Assembly (NCBI GenBank): GCA_024516035.1
Contig: CM044966.1
Coordinates: 21,212,576 to 21,276,575 of the forward strand
Source: Bactericera cockerelli
Taxonomy: Eukaryota; Arthropoda; Insecta; Hemiptera; Triozidae
Direction: 5' to 3'
DNA length: 64,000 bases
A program made the translations under genes and the position numbers. The notes under the pieces were generated by a model. It saw only the letters and a list, made by a program, of their open reading frames with translations. It was not told the origin of the DNA and searched no databases. Below, piece by piece: positions 63,601-64,000 of the stretch; position 1 is the stretch's first letter; each line of letters begins with the position of its first letter.

Positions 63601-63727
63601 CAGGTGCAGGTGATTCAGAACCAGCAAGCCTACTTGCAGCAGCTCTACAGCGGCCAGGGAGGCCTCATCATGCCTGCAGGGAACATGCAGATCGGGCCCA
63701 TGAAAGTCATCACTCAGGGACAGCCAG
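60658..63727 (+). CDS. Glutamine-rich transcription-factor-like protein, first three coding exons (partial)
   Basis: Exons 60658-60766 (ATG at 60665), 61630-61773 and 63604-63727, all GT-AG. They give MSQPQDDQQSQQLQQQPQQQ..., IKLAQSDQDAVQQQ...VMQAGQIQQ and VQVIQNQQAYLQQLYSGQGG...KVITQGQPG, phases 0, 0 and 1. More than half of the residues in the first two exons are Gln, typical of an activation domain of a nuclear factor. VMQAGQIQQ resembles the VVQAGQIQQ start of NF-YA, making that a candidate, but the DNA-binding part is beyond the window. An untranslated exon upstream is required. The third coding exon is preceded by three extra copies of its acceptor. Confidence 0.75.
61039..61168. mobile_element. 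Short MITE (GGGC(A/G)AATTAAT ends), uninterrupted copy
   Basis: Left GGGCAGAATTAATGGACGTT, right TTGTCAATTAATTTCGCCC. Same family as 2078-2741 and 21900-22037; in the first intron of the Q-rich gene. Confidence 0.75.
61917..62400 (-). mobile_element. LINE 3' UTR piece followed by repeat G piece
   Basis: 61917-62105 matches 8033-8215. 62110-62370 carries repeat G features in reverse (GCTCGCCTTGTACCACATAT, AACCCATTGAACCCTTGGGA). Confidence 0.55.
62580..62985. mobile_element. LINE-like 3' end (-) and repeat G 3' part (+)
   Basis: A TTTA run then ATAAACTCTTTATTAGTAGG, an inverted polyadenylation-like end, with an open minus frame at 62600-62878 of unknown meaning. From 62858, CACGATGGTTGATCGCACAT to TATAGCCAAGCTGGCTACAA is repeat G. 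Confidence 0.5.
63041..63250 (+). mobile_element. tRNA-headed SINE (family D), full-length
   Basis: Head GTCCCGGTAGCTCAGTGGTA ends CCCAGCCGGGAC: a perfect 7-bp acceptor stem and a long variable region as in Leu/Ser tRNAs. It is followed directly by the SINE body (ATGACAAATTATCCTCCCGT) and a (TTA)n tail. Confidence 0.88.
63353..63603 (+). repeat. Three extra tandem copies of the exon 3 acceptor and 5' exon
   Basis: Units of 81, 81 and 79 bp, each with TTCTCCTCAG|GTGCAGGTGA and the 44-bp exon start, then ATTCTCATAATAATAACTCC. Acceptor-following positions are 63363, 63444 and 63525, then the true exon at 63604. In the protein's frame every extra copy reads LQQLYILII then a stop. Confidence 0.95.
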
Positions 63728-63744
63728 GTAAACCTACAATATCC

Positions 63745-63990
63745 TTACATGTCTCGCTAGAGGACTATAAACGGAGAACATACTAGCCAACTCTTACAAG
63801 CCAGGCTAGCTTGCAGTTTCCTAAGGGTTTAATGGCTTATAAAGAAAAGTCCAAGTCCTCATGATGGTTGATCGCACATATTAATATGTGGCTCAGGACG
63901 AGCCAACTTTGAAATAAAGTTGGCTAGAGACCATCACTCACCCCTCCAGCTGTAGCCAAGCTGGCTACAACAACAACAACAACAATATCC
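63745..63990 (+). repeat. Dispersed repeat G, best copy
   Basis: AGAGGACTATAAACGGAGAA, GTTTAATGGCTTATAAAGAA, TCATGATGGTTGATCGCACA, GACGAGCCAACTTTGAAATA, ending TGTAGCCAAGCTGGCTACAA and (CAA)n. Confidence 0.75.
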
Positions 63991-64000
63991 TTACTTACTT

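Noticed and set aside
63308..63613. Protein with three GAGDSEPASLL repeats as the main product
   Set aside because: This is an alternative frame of the duplicated acceptor/exon unit. The frame that joins the upstream Q-rich exons is VQVIQNQQAYLQQLY.

Overview
Organism and overall character. This is nuclear DNA of an arthropod, most likely an insect (inferred from the transposon classes and from an insect-like ASNA1 exon structure; species not determinable by eye). It is AT-rich, spliced and crowded with repeats. Most of the bases are transposable elements: non-LTR retrotransposons, at least six tRNA-headed SINE families, a 5S rRNA-headed SINE family, and mariner, hAT, piggyBac-like and Harbinger-like DNA elements with their short non-autonomous derivatives.

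Cellular genes. (1) ASNA1 (GET3/TRC40), the ATPase that targets tail-anchored proteins, is on the + strand in six coding exons from 32292 to 53537. All six exons join in frame to 352 codons plus stop. (2) Two paralogous intronless reading frames for a BTB-BACK protein with a MATH-like C-terminus are on the - strand. Copy B (24019-25686) is intact. Copy A (4743-6424) is split by a frameshift and stops. (3) The first three coding exons of a glutamine-rich, transcription-factor-like gene run off the right edge (+ strand, 60658-63727). NF-YA is possible but unproven.

Layout. About 90-14070 and about 20780-30770 are two copies of one segmental duplication carrying the BTB gene. Comparing them gives clean empty sites for many insertions. 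Copy A uniquely gained a foldback element (377-1240), a MITE (2131-2648), a 127-bp Harbinger-like MITE, two LINE insertions and an AACCCGAAACA-ended MITE. Copy B uniquely gained a deleted mariner and a much longer minisatellite. Between the copies (14186-20660) lie a LINE, an R1-like LINE split by a hAT MITE, and 5S-derived SINEs. ASNA1 then spans 21 kb because its introns are filled with nested repeats: a LINE inside a MITE in intron 1, a 1.87-kb intronic duplication with a copied LINE segment and a hAT-in-hAT nest in intron 3, an inverted copy of the exon 1 P-loop/splice donor in intron 4, and a foldback element plus a partial exon 5 copy in intron 5. From 53540 to 60650 there is a 2.5-kb palindromic DNA transposon and assorted repeats, then the Q-rich gene, whose third coding exon is preceded by three extra tandem copies of its own splice acceptor and first codons.

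What stands out. I see no operon-like or defence system. The interest is in how duplications and transposons have rearranged pieces of genes: duplicated exons and splice sites, antisense exon copies, and several short DNA transposons built from inverted arrays of a repeated 12-22 bp motif.
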